From an uncultured Eubacterium sp. (lineage in GTDB: Bacteria; Bacillota; Clostridia; Lachnospirales; Lachnospiraceae): a DNA stretch of 64,000 nt. Position numbers and translations under genes: made by a program. This document shows, piece by piece, positions 25,078-33,429 of the stretch. The DNA lies in contig NZ_CALGRE010000041.1 of NCBI RefSeq assembly GCF_937958975.1, forward strand, positions 24,669-88,668. The letters are read 5' to 3'. Each line of letters opens with the position of its first letter. Within the stretch, counting starts at the first letter, position 1. The notes under the pieces were generated by a model. The model was given only the letters and a program-made list of their open reading frames with translations, did not search any database and had not been told where the DNA came from.

Positions 25078-25492
25078 TATGCAGAAAAATAGAACAAAGC
25101 TGATAATAACTTTAATGGTTTGTATCGCCATCACATCTGCGTGTGGAATTGAAAAGATTAATAATAAAAAAACAAATGATATAGATTTTACTGTGGTGGC
25201 AGAAAATGAAATACCACAGGAGATACAGCAGATTATAGAAGAGAGAAAGGAAGGAGAGTTTAAAGTAACATACTCAGATGAGCAGTATACATATATAGTT
25301 ATCGGGTATGGAAAACAAAAACACGACGGATATAGTATTACGGTTAAAAATCTGTATGAGACAAAAAATGCGATATTTGTAAAAACTGAATTTCAGGGAC
25401 CAAAAGAATACACGAACACCGAGGTTGAAACATATCCGGTAATTGTTATAAAAATGGAATACAATGATAAGAATGTTATTTTTGGTGAATAA
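25067..25492 (+). CDS. PrcB-like lipoprotein
   Basis: A 141-residue product (137 if it starts at ATG 25079). A lipoprotein signal peptide ends in TSAC. The rest resembles the PrcB C-terminal domain: YTYIVIGYGKQKHDGYSITV followed by KNLYETKNAIFVKTEFQGP. Such small proteins are found alone in many Clostridia with no known role. The first ATG has AAGGA 6 bases upstream but lies in the preceding gene's terminator, so translation would need read-through transcripts in which the hairpin has opened, or the second start. Confidence 0.65.
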   Translation: MVFFMQKNRTKLIITLMVCIAITSACGIEKINNKKTNDIDFTVVAENEIPQEIQQIIEERKEGEFKVTYSDEQYTYIVIGYGKQKHDGYSITVKNLYETKNAIFVKTEFQGPKEYTNTEVETYPVIVIKMEYNDKNVIFGE

Positions 25493-25569
25493 AACAGTGG
25501 ACATAGTTCATATGTTATAATAGATATTTAGGTTTTACTAGAAGGAAATTAGAATTTAGGGGGATTAGT

Positions 25570-27123
25570 ATGGAATTAATAAAAAGTAATATTCATATGA
25601 GTAAAATTATTAAAAGTGAAGTCAAAACATTTTATGTTAACCATGAGGAACGGATAACAGAGGCAAATCCGGAAATAAGCAGTATTATTAATCAAAATGA
25701 GACGGTAACTGCGGACAATGTATCTGTGAGAAATAATCAGATTATTATGAATGGAACAGTATCGTATGGTTTGTTATATTATACAGATAATCCGGAGCAG
25801 ATTAATGGTATTGAGGGAGAGATACCTTTTGAAGAAAGTATTAAAATTGCAGGGCTTGAGGAAGACTGTAATGCAGATGTGAGACTTGTTGTAATGTCAT
25901 CTTCCGTGAAATTAATTGATTCAAGAAATTACATATATAAAATACAGATTATGGCTTATGTTACAGTAGAAAGGTTAGAAGATTTGGAAACTGTAACGGG
26001 AGCTACAAGAGATAATATGATGACACGATATAATCAATTGGAAGGAATATCTGTTGTAGCTGATAAGACAGATACATTTCGCATTCATGAACAGCTTTCT
26101 GTCCCGTCCGGAAAACCGCCAATCGATAAGATTGTATGGAAAGATATCAGAGTAAAAAATATTAATACAAAAATGTTAGATGGTGTAATACATATAAATG
26201 GTGAATTGAATGTATTTCTTATGTATAGTCCGGAAGAGGAGAATGCTCCTTTACAGTGGCTGGATACCAGCATAAACTTTGGCGGGACAGTAGAGATGGG
26301 AGAAGCAAGAGAAGATTTGATTTCCTATATTAGTTCGGAGCTTCATAACGTAACGGTTGACGCAGAGATGAATCAGGATAATGAGATTCGTAATATTAAT
26401 ATTAATGCCTTGCTTAAATTAAATATGAAAGCATATGAGGAGAAACAACTGGATGTGTTAGAAGATGTTTATGCACCGGATATGAATCTTGTGCCAATTA
26501 TGGGAGAGAGAACGTTTGAAAAACTTCTGGTAAAAAATGCATCTAGAACAAAAAATACTGTGAAGTTAAATATAGCTCAGGAGAAAGGGCATATTTTACA
26601 GATTTGCAATAGCAGTGCGGACGTTAAAATAGAAAATATTATTGTCAGTGATAATGGTCTTAAGGCGGTAGGAAAAATAAAGGCATGTATTATGTATATA
26701 TCTTCGGAAGATAGTAATCCTGTATGCTGTGAATGCAAAGAGGTTGATTTTGAGCATCGTATTGATGCAGAGGGAATTACAAATGATGATAAGTATTACA
26801 TTAATTGGCGTGTGGAGCAGGTCAGCGCTAACATGCTAAGTACGGATGAAGTGGAGATTAAATCGGTTGTAGCTCTTGAGGTTATTGTGTTTAAAGAAGA
26901 GAAACGTGCGTTTATTTCGGAAATCAACGAGGAACCAATTGACATGGAAAAAGTCAATGCCGCTCCGGTACTGAAAGGTTATGTTGTACAGTCGGGAGAC
27001 ACACTGTGGAAGCTGGCAAAAGAAAATTATACAACTATTGATAAAATAGTTGAGGTAAATGAACTACAGTCGCAGCAGATTAAAAAGGGAGACAGACTTC
27101 TTTTGATTAAATCTTGTCAATAG
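25570..27123 (+). CDS. SipL-like spore envelope protein (SPOCS/DUF3794 repeats plus LysM)
   Basis: The 517-residue protein has repeated beta-rich SPOCS/DUF3794 domains (about residues 30-130, 175-275 and 320-430) and a C-terminal LysM module (467-511: GYVVQSGDTLWKLAKENYTT). This is the layout of SipL, the clostridial partner of SpoIVA that anchors the spore coat to the forespore. The LysM region is known to contact SpoIVA in that system. GGGGG lies 7 bases before ATG. The gene precedes ispE and spoIIR and supports a spore-forming host. A mother-cell promoter is expected but not clear. Confidence 0.82.
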   Translation: MELIKSNIHMSKIIKSEVKTFYVNHEERITEANPEISSIINQNETVTADNVSVRNNQIIMNGTVSYGLLYYTDNPEQINGIEGEIPFEESIKIAGLEEDCNADVRLVVMSSSVKLIDSRNYIYKIQIMAYVTVERLEDLETVTGATRDNMMTRYNQLEGISVVADKTDTFRIHEQLSVPSGKPPIDKIVWKDIRVKNINTKMLDGVIHINGELNVFLMYSPEEENAPLQWLDTSINFGGTVEMGEAREDLISYISSELHNVTVDAEMNQDNEIRNININALLKLNMKAYEEKQLDVLEDVYAPDMNLVPIMGERTFEKLLVKNASRTKNTVKLNIAQEKGHILQICNSSADVKIENIIVSDNGLKAVGKIKACIMYISSEDSNPVCCECKEVDFEHRIDAEGITNDDKYYINWRVEQVSANMLSTDEVEIKSVVALEVIVFKEEKRAFISEINEEPIDMEKVNAAPVLKGYVVQSGDTLWKLAKENYTTIDKIVEVNELQSQQIKKGDRLLLIKSCQ

Positions 27124-27175
27124 AGATGAAAGAAAGTATACTTTAGAGGAAGTCTGGTATTTGAGGAGAAATAGC

Positions 27176-28045
27176 GTGCAAAATAAAATACAATTAAAAG
27201 CATATGGAAAAATAAATTTGGGGTTGGATGTTATAAGAAAAAGAGAGGACGGATACCATGACCTTGATATGATTATGCAGACAGTCAATGTCTATGATGA
27301 TATTATAATTACTAAGACAGAAAGCAGTAATGAAATCAGGGTTGTAACAGATAAAGAGGTGCTGTCAAACGGAAAAGATAATCTGGCATATATGGCAGCG
27401 AAAATGCTGTTTGACGAGTTCGCAATTACACAGGGAGTTGAGATTAGAATAAACAAACGCATTCCTATTGCAGGGGGAATGGCAGGAGGCAGTGCTGACT
27501 GTGCAGCCACATTAAAAGGAATTAATCAGATGTTTGCATTGGGACTTACGCAAAAAGAGTTAATGGAGCGTGGAGTGAAGTTAGGTGCAGATGTTCCGTA
27601 TTGTGTTATGGGAGGTACTGCCATAGCAAGGGGGATAGGAGAAAAGCTTACACCTCTGCCGGCACCGCCGAAATGTCATGTGATTATTGCAAAGCCACCG
27701 GTGTCAGTGTCTACTGCTTATGTATATGGACGTATAAAACCGGACAGTATAAAGAAAAGACCTGATATAGAAAAAATGGCGGAATCAATAAGAAAACAGG
27801 ATTTACCGAAACTGTCACAACTGTTAAATAATGTAATGGAGGATGTGACAGTTCCGGAGTATCCTATTATTCAGGAAATAAAGGATGTAATGCTGGAGGG
27901 AGGAGCGCTTAACTCGATTATGAGCGGCAGCGGTCCTACCGTATTTGGGCTATTTGATGATTTTCATAGTGCAAAATTGGTTATAAAACAATTAGAAGAT
28001 AATAAATTGACAGAACAATTATATCTTACTGAGTTTGTAAATTAG
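27176..28045 (+). CDS. ispE: 4-diphosphocytidyl-2-C-methyl-D-erythritol kinase
   Basis: A GHMP kinase of 289 residues: KAYGKINLGLDVIRKREDGY at the N-terminus, the ATP loop IPIAGGMAGGSADCAA and the C-terminal NSIMSGSGPTVFGLF. It phosphorylates the CDP-methylerythritol intermediate in the MEP pathway to isoprenoid precursors. The start is probably GTG 27176, with GAGGAGA 7 bases upstream. It is convergent with spoIIR, only six bases apart at the stop codons. Confidence 0.93.
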   Translation: MQNKIQLKAYGKINLGLDVIRKREDGYHDLDMIMQTVNVYDDIIITKTESSNEIRVVTDKEVLSNGKDNLAYMAAKMLFDEFAITQGVEIRINKRIPIAGGMAGGSADCAATLKGINQMFALGLTQKELMERGVKLGADVPYCVMGGTAIARGIGEKLTPLPAPPKCHVIIAKPPVSVSTAYVYGRIKPDSIKKRPDIEKMAESIRKQDLPKLSQLLNNVMEDVTVPEYPIIQEIKDVMLEGGALNSIMSGSGPTVFGLFDDFHSAKLVIKQLEDNKLTEQLYLTEFVN

Positions 28046-28051
28046 TTTATC

Positions 28052-28660
28052 TTAATCTAAATATTTATTTAGAAATGTCAAATATTTAAAGCGGTATTTT
28101 ACGATAGTTCCATATTCTTGATTTGTCATAGAGTCTTTAAGCAATTCTTTGGAAGAGTCTGGAACAACACCTGTAGAAGCGTCTACAAAACAGAGTGGAG
28201 GATAGAGTACACACCACCAATTATGTCCCTTACCTTCTCCGATAGATAGAGTATATGAAGTATATTCTCCTTTCGGAAACTCTATATCTCCATAGCTTTT
28301 CACAGGAAAATTTTGTTTGCCAAAGCTGGAATTTACTGAATAATCATATCCGAGTGAATGGATGGTATCAGTAGCCAGCTTTTTTATTTTGCTGTCATTT
28401 GCTGTGATAAAGGTTTTGGTTTCTTCTACAGAGTCAAAATCGCCTGTGCTTTTGTATATGTAATCAACGACTGTTTCCTTTACTTTCATTTTTAAGTTTT
28501 GGTCCTCATTTGTATCACTGTTTGCTAATACATGAAAGCGGATGGCACTTTTAGACAAATTATTCACAGCGGCAGTTTTTTCTAAATTTTTATAAGAAAT
28601 AAATCCGGAAATACCTGTTATAAAAACTCCCAAAATAAGTATCATTTTTTTATATTTCAT
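28052..28660 (-). CDS. spoIIR: Stage II sporulation protein R
   Basis: The 202-residue product has an N-terminal membrane/signal segment (about 5-24) and the SpoIIR core: SAIRFHVLANSDTNEDQNLK, LKMKVKETVVDYI, then HNWWCVLYPPLCFVD. SpoIIR is made in the forespore, secreted into the inter-membrane space, and triggers SpoIIGA to activate pro-sigma-E in the mother cell. AAAGGAG lies 8 bases before ATG, and a sigma-F-like promoter lies at 28691-28719. Confidence 0.93.
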   Translation of the reverse strand: MKYKKMILILGVFITGISGFISYKNLEKTAAVNNLSKSAIRFHVLANSDTNEDQNLKMKVKETVVDYIYKSTGDFDSVEETKTFITANDSKIKKLATDTIHSLGYDYSVNSSFGKQNFPVKSYGDIEFPKGEYTSYTLSIGEGKGHNWWCVLYPPLCFVDASTGVVPDSSKELLKDSMTNQEYGTIVKYRFKYLTFLNKYLD

Positions 28661-28690
28661 TTTAAATCTCCTTTGATTGTGTTGTATTTA

Positions 28691-28719
28691 GATTATTACC
28701 GCTAAAAATCTTTTTATAC
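28691..28719 (-). promoter_or_regulatory. Sigma-F-type forespore promoter for spoIIR
   Basis: On the minus strand GTATA (28719-28715), a 14-base spacer and GGTAATAATC (28700-28691) fit the GYATA / GGNNANAAT pattern known for sigma-F, with the start codon about 30 bases downstream. Confidence 0.6.
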
Positions 28720-28785
28720 AATTCTATTGAAATATGAGGGTAATAAAGGTAAAATAAAGCCTAAGTAAAAGGAGGAAGATGTATT

Positions 28786-29604
28786 ATGCATGTGGTGAAT
28801 AATAATGCCCCCGTGGGAGTTTTTGATTCGGGTGTGGGAGGATTAACGGTTGCGAGAGAGATAACAAGGCAGCTTCCCAACGAGAGTATTGTATATTTTG
28901 GAGATACTGCGAGAGTACCCTATGGCAGTAAATCAAAGGATACAATCATAAGATATGCGAGACAAATAGTACGCTTCCTGAAAACGAAAGATGTAAAAGC
29001 GATTGTTGTAGCGTGTAATACCGCAAGTGCGTTTGCTTTGGATACGATAGAGCGGGAGCTTGATATACCGGTGATTGGTGTTGTAAAGCCCGGTGCAAAA
29101 TCTGCTATCGAAAATACAAAAAATAAGCGTATAGGAATTATAGGCACAGAAGGAACCATTAAAAGTAAATTATACACCGAATATATCAGGGGGATAGACC
29201 CGGAAATTATTGTGATAGGAAAGGCATGTCCGCTTTTTTGTCCGCTTGTAGAAGAGGGTATGCTGCACGATGAGGTGACAGATGAGATTGCCAGGAGATA
29301 TCTGGATGAATTAAAGGAACAGAGCATAGACAGTTTGATTCTTGGGTGTACACATTACCCGCTGCTTAGGAGTACAATTGGTAAAATTATGGGACCTGAT
29401 GTTAATCTCGTGAATCCTGCATATGAGACGGCAATTAGTTTGGGAGAATTATTAACGCGAAATAATATAAGGGCAAGTATTAACGCAAATCCGACTTATG
29501 AATTTTTTGTCAGTGATGCGGCGGATAAATTTCAGAGTTTTGCAGATTCTATTATGCCTTTTGATGTGGATATGACAAATCAGATAAATATAGAGGAATA
29601 TTAA
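28786..29604 (+). CDS. murI: Glutamate racemase
   Basis: The 272-residue enzyme has VGVFDSGVGGLTVAREI, the first catalytic Cys in VVACNTASA and the second in ILGCTHYPLL, plus YFGDTARVPYGSK. It interconverts L- and D-glutamate to supply D-Glu for peptidoglycan. AGGAGG is about 9 bases before ATG. The next gene begins one base after its stop, so the two are probably translated from one mRNA. Confidence 0.94.
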   Translation: MHVVNNNAPVGVFDSGVGGLTVAREITRQLPNESIVYFGDTARVPYGSKSKDTIIRYARQIVRFLKTKDVKAIVVACNTASAFALDTIERELDIPVIGVVKPGAKSAIENTKNKRIGIIGTEGTIKSKLYTEYIRGIDPEIIVIGKACPLFCPLVEEGMLHDEVTDEIARRYLDELKEQSIDSLILGCTHYPLLRSTIGKIMGPDVNLVNPAYETAISLGELLTRNNIRASINANPTYEFFVSDAADKFQSFADSIMPFDVDMTNQINIEEY

Positions 29605-29605
29605 A

Positions 29606-30034
29606 ATGACAAATAACAATGTGATTGTAAAAATTTCGGGGTTACAGGTTGTAGAAAATACCGGGGATAGTGTAGAGATGATGGCGCCGGGAAAATATTA
29701 TATGAGAAATAATAAACATTATGTAATTTATGATGATATTGATGAGGAGAGTGGCTCAAAGACGAAAAATACAATAAAGTTTAACGATACATGTGCAGAA
29801 GTTCTCAGAAAAGGTATTGTAAATGGAAGATTGAAATTTGCTAAAGGGGAAAACAATCAGTCGTTATATAGTACGCCTTTTGGGGATTTATTGGTGGAGG
29901 TTCTCACAAAGGACATTAATCTTATGGAGGAGGAAGAAAATGTAAATCTGAAAATTGATTATGAGTTATATGCGAATAACAGCAAGGTGTCAGATAGCAA
30001 AATTGAAATTGATATAAACAAAGTAACAGAGTAA
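29606..30034 (+). CDS. DUF1934 (YwiB-like) small beta-barrel protein
   Basis: A 142-residue protein. The alternation of short strands and turns (VIVKISGLQVVENTGDSVEM, YYMRNNKHYVIYDD, LLVEVLTKDINLMEEEENVN) and its length match the DUF1934/YwiB family, a calycin-like barrel of unknown ligand common in Firmicutes. It starts one base after murI and ends 14 bases before the response regulator gene. It has no signal peptide, so it should be cytoplasmic. No role is established. Confidence 0.7.
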   Translation: MTNNNVIVKISGLQVVENTGDSVEMMAPGKYYMRNNKHYVIYDDIDEESGSKTKNTIKFNDTCAEVLRKGIVNGRLKFAKGENNQSLYSTPFGDLLVEVLTKDINLMEEEENVNLKIDYELYANNSKVSDSKIEIDINKVTE

Positions 30035-30048
30035 AGGGAAAGATACAG

Positions 30049-30771
30049 ATGAAGATAGCTATATGTGATGATGAGAAAAATATCTGTATAGAGCTTGAAG
30101 ATTTGTTGACTAAAAATACAGAAGATAAAGGAATCATTTATGATATTGATATATTTGATTCAGGAAAAGCATTATGTAAGGAATTAAAAGAAACAAACTA
30201 CGATTTGATTTTTTTAGATATTGAATTGCCGGATTTGGACGGAGTGAAAGTGGGGAAATTTATTCGAGAGAATTTGAGGAATGAAGCAGTTCAAATAGCT
30301 TATATTTCTTCTAAAAAGGAATATGCAATGGAATTGTTTGATTATAGACCAATTAATTTTCTGGTGAAACCGATATCAAAAGAAAGCATAGAGAAAGTTA
30401 TAAATAAGTGTTTAACTGTAAACTCTCAAAAGCATTTTACTTTTTCATATAAAAAAGGCTGCGATTTTTATAAGGTTGAATTTTCAAAAATATTGTATTT
30501 TGAAAAGGACGGGAGAAGGATAAAAATTACAACAAAAGATAAAGAGGATATTTTTTACGGACGTATGGAGAAGGTATATGAGCAATTAGACGGTAAAGAA
30601 TTTCTATTTATTCATAAATCGGTTATTGTAAATTATAATTATATTTCCCGGATGAAATATGAGAGCCTGATAATGATGGATGGGAAAGAGTTTTCCATAA
30701 GCCAGTCAAGAAGAAAAGAAATAAGAAAGAAATTTGCTATACTAAGGAAGAGAGAGGAAAAAGGTGTTTGA
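30049..30771 (+). CDS. AgrA-type response regulator (receiver plus LytTR)
   Basis: The 240-residue protein has a receiver domain (1-120) with the acidic pocket CDDE, phospho-acceptor Asp57 in LIFLDIELPD and Lys in FLVKPIS. A LytTR DNA-binding domain (about 135-235, with ILYFEKDGRRIKI and FIHKSVIVNYNYI) follows. LytTR regulators bind tandem 9-base repeats and control secreted factors and quorum-sensing genes. It overlaps the kinase gene by 8 bases and lies in an agr-like locus with agrD and agrB. A GGGAAAG ribosome site precedes ATG. Confidence 0.9.
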   Translation: MKIAICDDEKNICIELEDLLTKNTEDKGIIYDIDIFDSGKALCKELKETNYDLIFLDIELPDLDGVKVGKFIRENLRNEAVQIAYISSKKEYAMELFDYRPINFLVKPISKESIEKVINKCLTVNSQKHFTFSYKKGCDFYKVEFSKILYFEKDGRRIKITTKDKEDIFYGRMEKVYEQLDGKEFLFIHKSVIVNYNYISRMKYESLIMMDGKEFSISQSRRKEIRKKFAILRKREEKGV

Positions 30772-32038
30772 TAATCTTATTATATTGATGACAAATGCGT
30801 TTGAGATATACATAATATATAAATTTTTGGGAACGGTGTGGGGAAAAGTATGTGTTAAGAGAAGAAATGCAGTTATACTATATGGTTTGGGATATTTTCT
30901 AACATCTATTGTAATGTTATTTGTATCGTATCCGATTATAAATTTGCTATCGTGCTTTATTTTGTTTTTACTAATCACGATGTGTTATAATGCGACTGTG
31001 TCTAAGAAAATAATTGTCTCAATTTTATGCTATATATTCCTATTTCTTTCGGAGGCAGTTGTAGCATTTATTGTTGGTTTATCTAATTATAGTGTGACAG
31101 AAAAAGCTGTGGATAATATTGATGTGGCAATACCTGTGATGAATGTGATTGTATTTGGTGTTCTGTTATTAGTTGTGGAGAGATTTATTAATCTATCATC
31201 GGATATTAAAATACCAAAATTGTTTACGGTAGCTATTGTATTGGTTTTGTTAACATCTGTAATTTTACTCACAATGGTCTTTCGTCAGAAGAACGTTAAT
31301 TATGTATTTTCTATGATTTCCTTATCGTGTGTATTGATATCGAATTTTATAATTGTGTATCTATATGATTCGATTACAAGGCTGTTTGACGAGAGAACGA
31401 AAAGTGAGTTAATTAAGAGGGAGAGAACTTATTATCATAATCAGTCAGAGCTGTTACAGAAGAACTATGGTGATTTAAGAAAATTCAGACATGATTTAAA
31501 TAATAAGATTATTGTAATAAAGCAGTTATTAGAGAAAAATAGAATAGAAGAATTAAATGAATATATAAGTGATTTGTCAGGGAAAATAGGTAAGACAGAT
31601 ACCTATTGTCAGAGTGGAAATGTTGCTGTAGACAGTATTGTGAATTATAAACTGAGTTTTGCCCATGAAAAGGGAATTGACATAAGAACAGATATATCAA
31701 TTCCGCCGGATATTATAATTGAGAATGATGATATCGTAATTATTATCGGAAATTTGTTGGATAACGCAATAGAAGCAGCGGTCAAAACGAGTGAAAAAGG
31801 ATATATATGTTTTCAGTTAAAGTTAAATAAAAATAGTATTTATATTAATGTAGAAAATAGCCATAGTAATAACTTTAATAAAGAGAAAGGGAAACTGACA
31901 ACCACAAAAGAAGACAAGAAAATGCATGGTATAGGGTTAAAAAGTGTGGAGAGTGTTGTTGAAAAATACGAAGGTGTCATGGATGTATCATATAATGATG
32001 TAAAATTTGATGTTACTATTATAATATACAATAATTAG
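30764..32038 (+). CDS. AgrC-type sensor histidine kinase (GHKL)
   Basis: The 424-residue protein starts with six or so membrane segments (residues 1-205), as in AgrC peptide receptors. It continues through a coiled linker to a phospho-acceptor His243 in KFRHDLNNK and a GHKL ATPase domain with NLLDNAIEAA and GIGLKSVESV. It should sense the autoinducing peptide made from the agrD product and phosphorylate the upstream regulator. GTG 30764 overlaps the regulator's stop codon, so the pair is translationally coupled. A terminator follows. Confidence 0.88.
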   Translation: MFDNLIILMTNAFEIYIIYKFLGTVWGKVCVKRRNAVILYGLGYFLTSIVMLFVSYPIINLLSCFILFLLITMCYNATVSKKIIVSILCYIFLFLSEAVVAFIVGLSNYSVTEKAVDNIDVAIPVMNVIVFGVLLLVVERFINLSSDIKIPKLFTVAIVLVLLTSVILLTMVFRQKNVNYVFSMISLSCVLISNFIIVYLYDSITRLFDERTKSELIKRERTYYHNQSELLQKNYGDLRKFRHDLNNKIIVIKQLLEKNRIEELNEYISDLSGKIGKTDTYCQSGNVAVDSIVNYKLSFAHEKGIDIRTDISIPPDIIIENDDIVIIIGNLLDNAIEAAVKTSEKGYICFQLKLNKNSIYINVENSHSNNFNKEKGKLTTTKEDKKMHGIGLKSVESVVEKYEGVMDVSYNDVKFDVTIIIYNN

Positions 32039-32043
32039 TTAGG

Positions 32044-32077
32044 GAAGCTTTTGAATTATTTTCAAGAGCTTCTTTTT
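32044..32077 (+). terminator. Terminator after the kinase gene
   Basis: GAAGCTTTT and AAGAGCTTC form a stem followed by TTTTTG. Confidence 0.7.
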
Positions 32078-32105
32078 GTTTAAGCGACGAGGAAAAAACA
32101 ATAAA

Positions 32106-32135
32106 TTGACATTTTTTTGCAGTAGAAACTGTAAG
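32106..32135 (+). promoter_or_regulatory. Candidate agrDB promoter
   Basis: A consensus -35 (TTGACA, 32106-32111) has only a poor -10 (TGTAAG) after 18 bases. A strong -35 with a weak -10 would suit a promoter that needs an activator such as the LytTR regulator encoded upstream. No clear LytTR repeats could be picked out. Confidence 0.35.
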
Positions 32136-32237
32136 TTATTACAAAAGTATATATAAAATATTACAAGTATGATTATTGGAGAATAAAATGTGATATTGTT
32201 TATCTGCTGAAAGACTTAAGAGAAGGAGGAAATGATG

Positions 32238-32390
32238 ATGAAAAAAGAAAAAAACATGTTTGATAAGTTTGTAGCAGATGTTGCATATACAACTGCAAGA
32301 AAAAATGTAAACGGAGTATGCGCATGGTTTTTCCACCAACCGGAATTACCAGGGGAATTGAAAAAACTTAAAAATACGGATGTTAAATAA
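32238..32390 (+). CDS. agrD: AgrD-type cyclic lactone autoinducer peptide precursor
   Basis: A 50-residue frame: an N-terminal amphipathic part (about 1-22, MFDKFVADVAYTTARKNVNG region), then the core VCAWFF with Cys28 and the charged C-terminal recognition tail HQPELPGELKKLKN. The Cys-aromatic core followed by HQPxxPxxLK is the signature of clostridial AgrD. The likely product is a five-residue thiolactone, Cys-Ala-Trp-Phe-Phe, with an uncertain exocyclic tail. Three consecutive ATGs begin at 32232; the third has the best spacing from GAAGGAGGA. It overlaps agrB by 11 bases. Confidence 0.9.
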   Translation: MKKEKNMFDKFVADVAYTTARKNVNGVCAWFFHQPELPGELKKLKNTDVK

Positions 32391-32949
32391 AATATCAAAA
32401 ATAGTCATTATAGGGTTAGTGAATAAAAAAATTGTAGAGTGTGATAAATGGGAAATATATTTCTACGGTATCAATTTACTGCTGACAGGATGCATTGATT
32501 TTATATCTATGATGTTGATAGGGATACTTTTCAATGAAGTGATAGAATGTCTGGTTTTTATTTTAATGTTTATACCATTAAGACAATATACAGGGGGATG
32601 TCATGCTTCTACACCCATAAAATGCTATATAAGTACGTTACTTATGATTACGATAGTGCTTTCAGTAATAGGAAATGTTAATTTTAGCTTTTCTGTTCTA
32701 TCGGGTTTATTTATATTATCGGGGGTTATTATTTGGATATTATCGCCTGTTGCGGCGAAAAATAAACCGCTTGATGACATGGAAAAACGTATTTATAAGA
32801 AAAAAGTAGTTTCTATATGGGGAATCGAATTGATTGCAGCCATCATATGCATAATTATTAGAACGGAAAACTTAAGTGAATGTATTATGATGGCTCATGC
32901 AGTCATTGCAGTCGCGCTTGTTGTTGGGAAAGTGACAGAGAGAAAATAA
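32380..32949 (+). CDS. agrB: AgrB-type accessory membrane peptidase
   Basis: The 189-residue protein has about six membrane segments and the AgrB active site PLRQYTGGCHASTPIKC with His75 and Cys82, the cysteine peptidase pair that cuts AgrD and forms the thiolactone. Length and residue positions agree with known AgrB proteins. ATG 32380 lies inside agrD, so the two are translationally coupled. Together with the kinase and regulator upstream it completes an agr quorum-sensing circuit with the order A-C-D-B. Confidence 0.92.
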   Translation: MLNKISKIVIIGLVNKKIVECDKWEIYFYGINLLLTGCIDFISMMLIGILFNEVIECLVFILMFIPLRQYTGGCHASTPIKCYISTLLMITIVLSVIGNVNFSFSVLSGLFILSGVIIWILSPVAAKNKPLDDMEKRIYKKKVVSIWGIELIAAIICIIIRTENLSECIMMAHAVIAVALVVGKVTERK

Positions 32950-33003
32950 GAGTTAAATCTACATAATAGGTTGGACAGGAATAAACGAACAGAGAAGGGA
33001 AAT

Positions 33004-33420
33004 ATGATGAACAAATTGAAAAAAATAGTAGCGGTGCTGATGGCGTTAATATTGTTAGGGGTACCAGGAAATAAAATATCAGGGGTTAAAGTGTTTGCTG
33101 CAGATAATACTTTGAAAATCTGTATGGGAGATAGTAATACAGCCAGACATCACAAAGCCGTTGCTCTGGGGGAGGAGACGGAAGAGTTACGTTTTGTTTT
33201 AAAAGAGGGAAGTGCAAAAAGCAGCAGTTATATAAGCAGTAATCCGTCATGTTTTAAAATTAAAAACACTACAGAGGGAAAATGTATTGTAGAGGCATTG
33301 GCAGAAGGCAGTGGATTGGTTATACTTACAGTAAAGACAAAAGAGGGGATAACTTACACAGAGAAATTATTTATATCGGTTTATACGAGAATTGGAAATA
33401 ATATGGATAGAAAAAAGTAG
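33004..33420 (+). CDS. Small secreted protein downstream of agrB (Big-like)
   Basis: The 138-residue product has a signal peptide ending near VFAAD, then about 100 residues of beta-strand pattern (FVLKEGSAKSSSYISS, FKIKNTTEGKCIVEALAEGS, GLVILTVKTKEGITYTEKL) that resemble a bacterial Ig-like (Big2-type) fold. No catalytic motif is seen. It begins 54 bases after agrB with GAAGGGA before ATG, and the next gene follows within 10 bases, so it may belong to the agr transcript. Its role is unknown. Confidence 0.6.
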   Translation: MMNKLKKIVAVLMALILLGVPGNKISGVKVFAADNTLKICMGDSNTARHHKAVALGEETEELRFVLKEGSAKSSSYISSNPSCFKIKNTTEGKCIVEALAEGSGLVILTVKTKEGITYTEKLFISVYTRIGNNMDRKK

Positions 33421-33429
33421 GGAAGAAAA

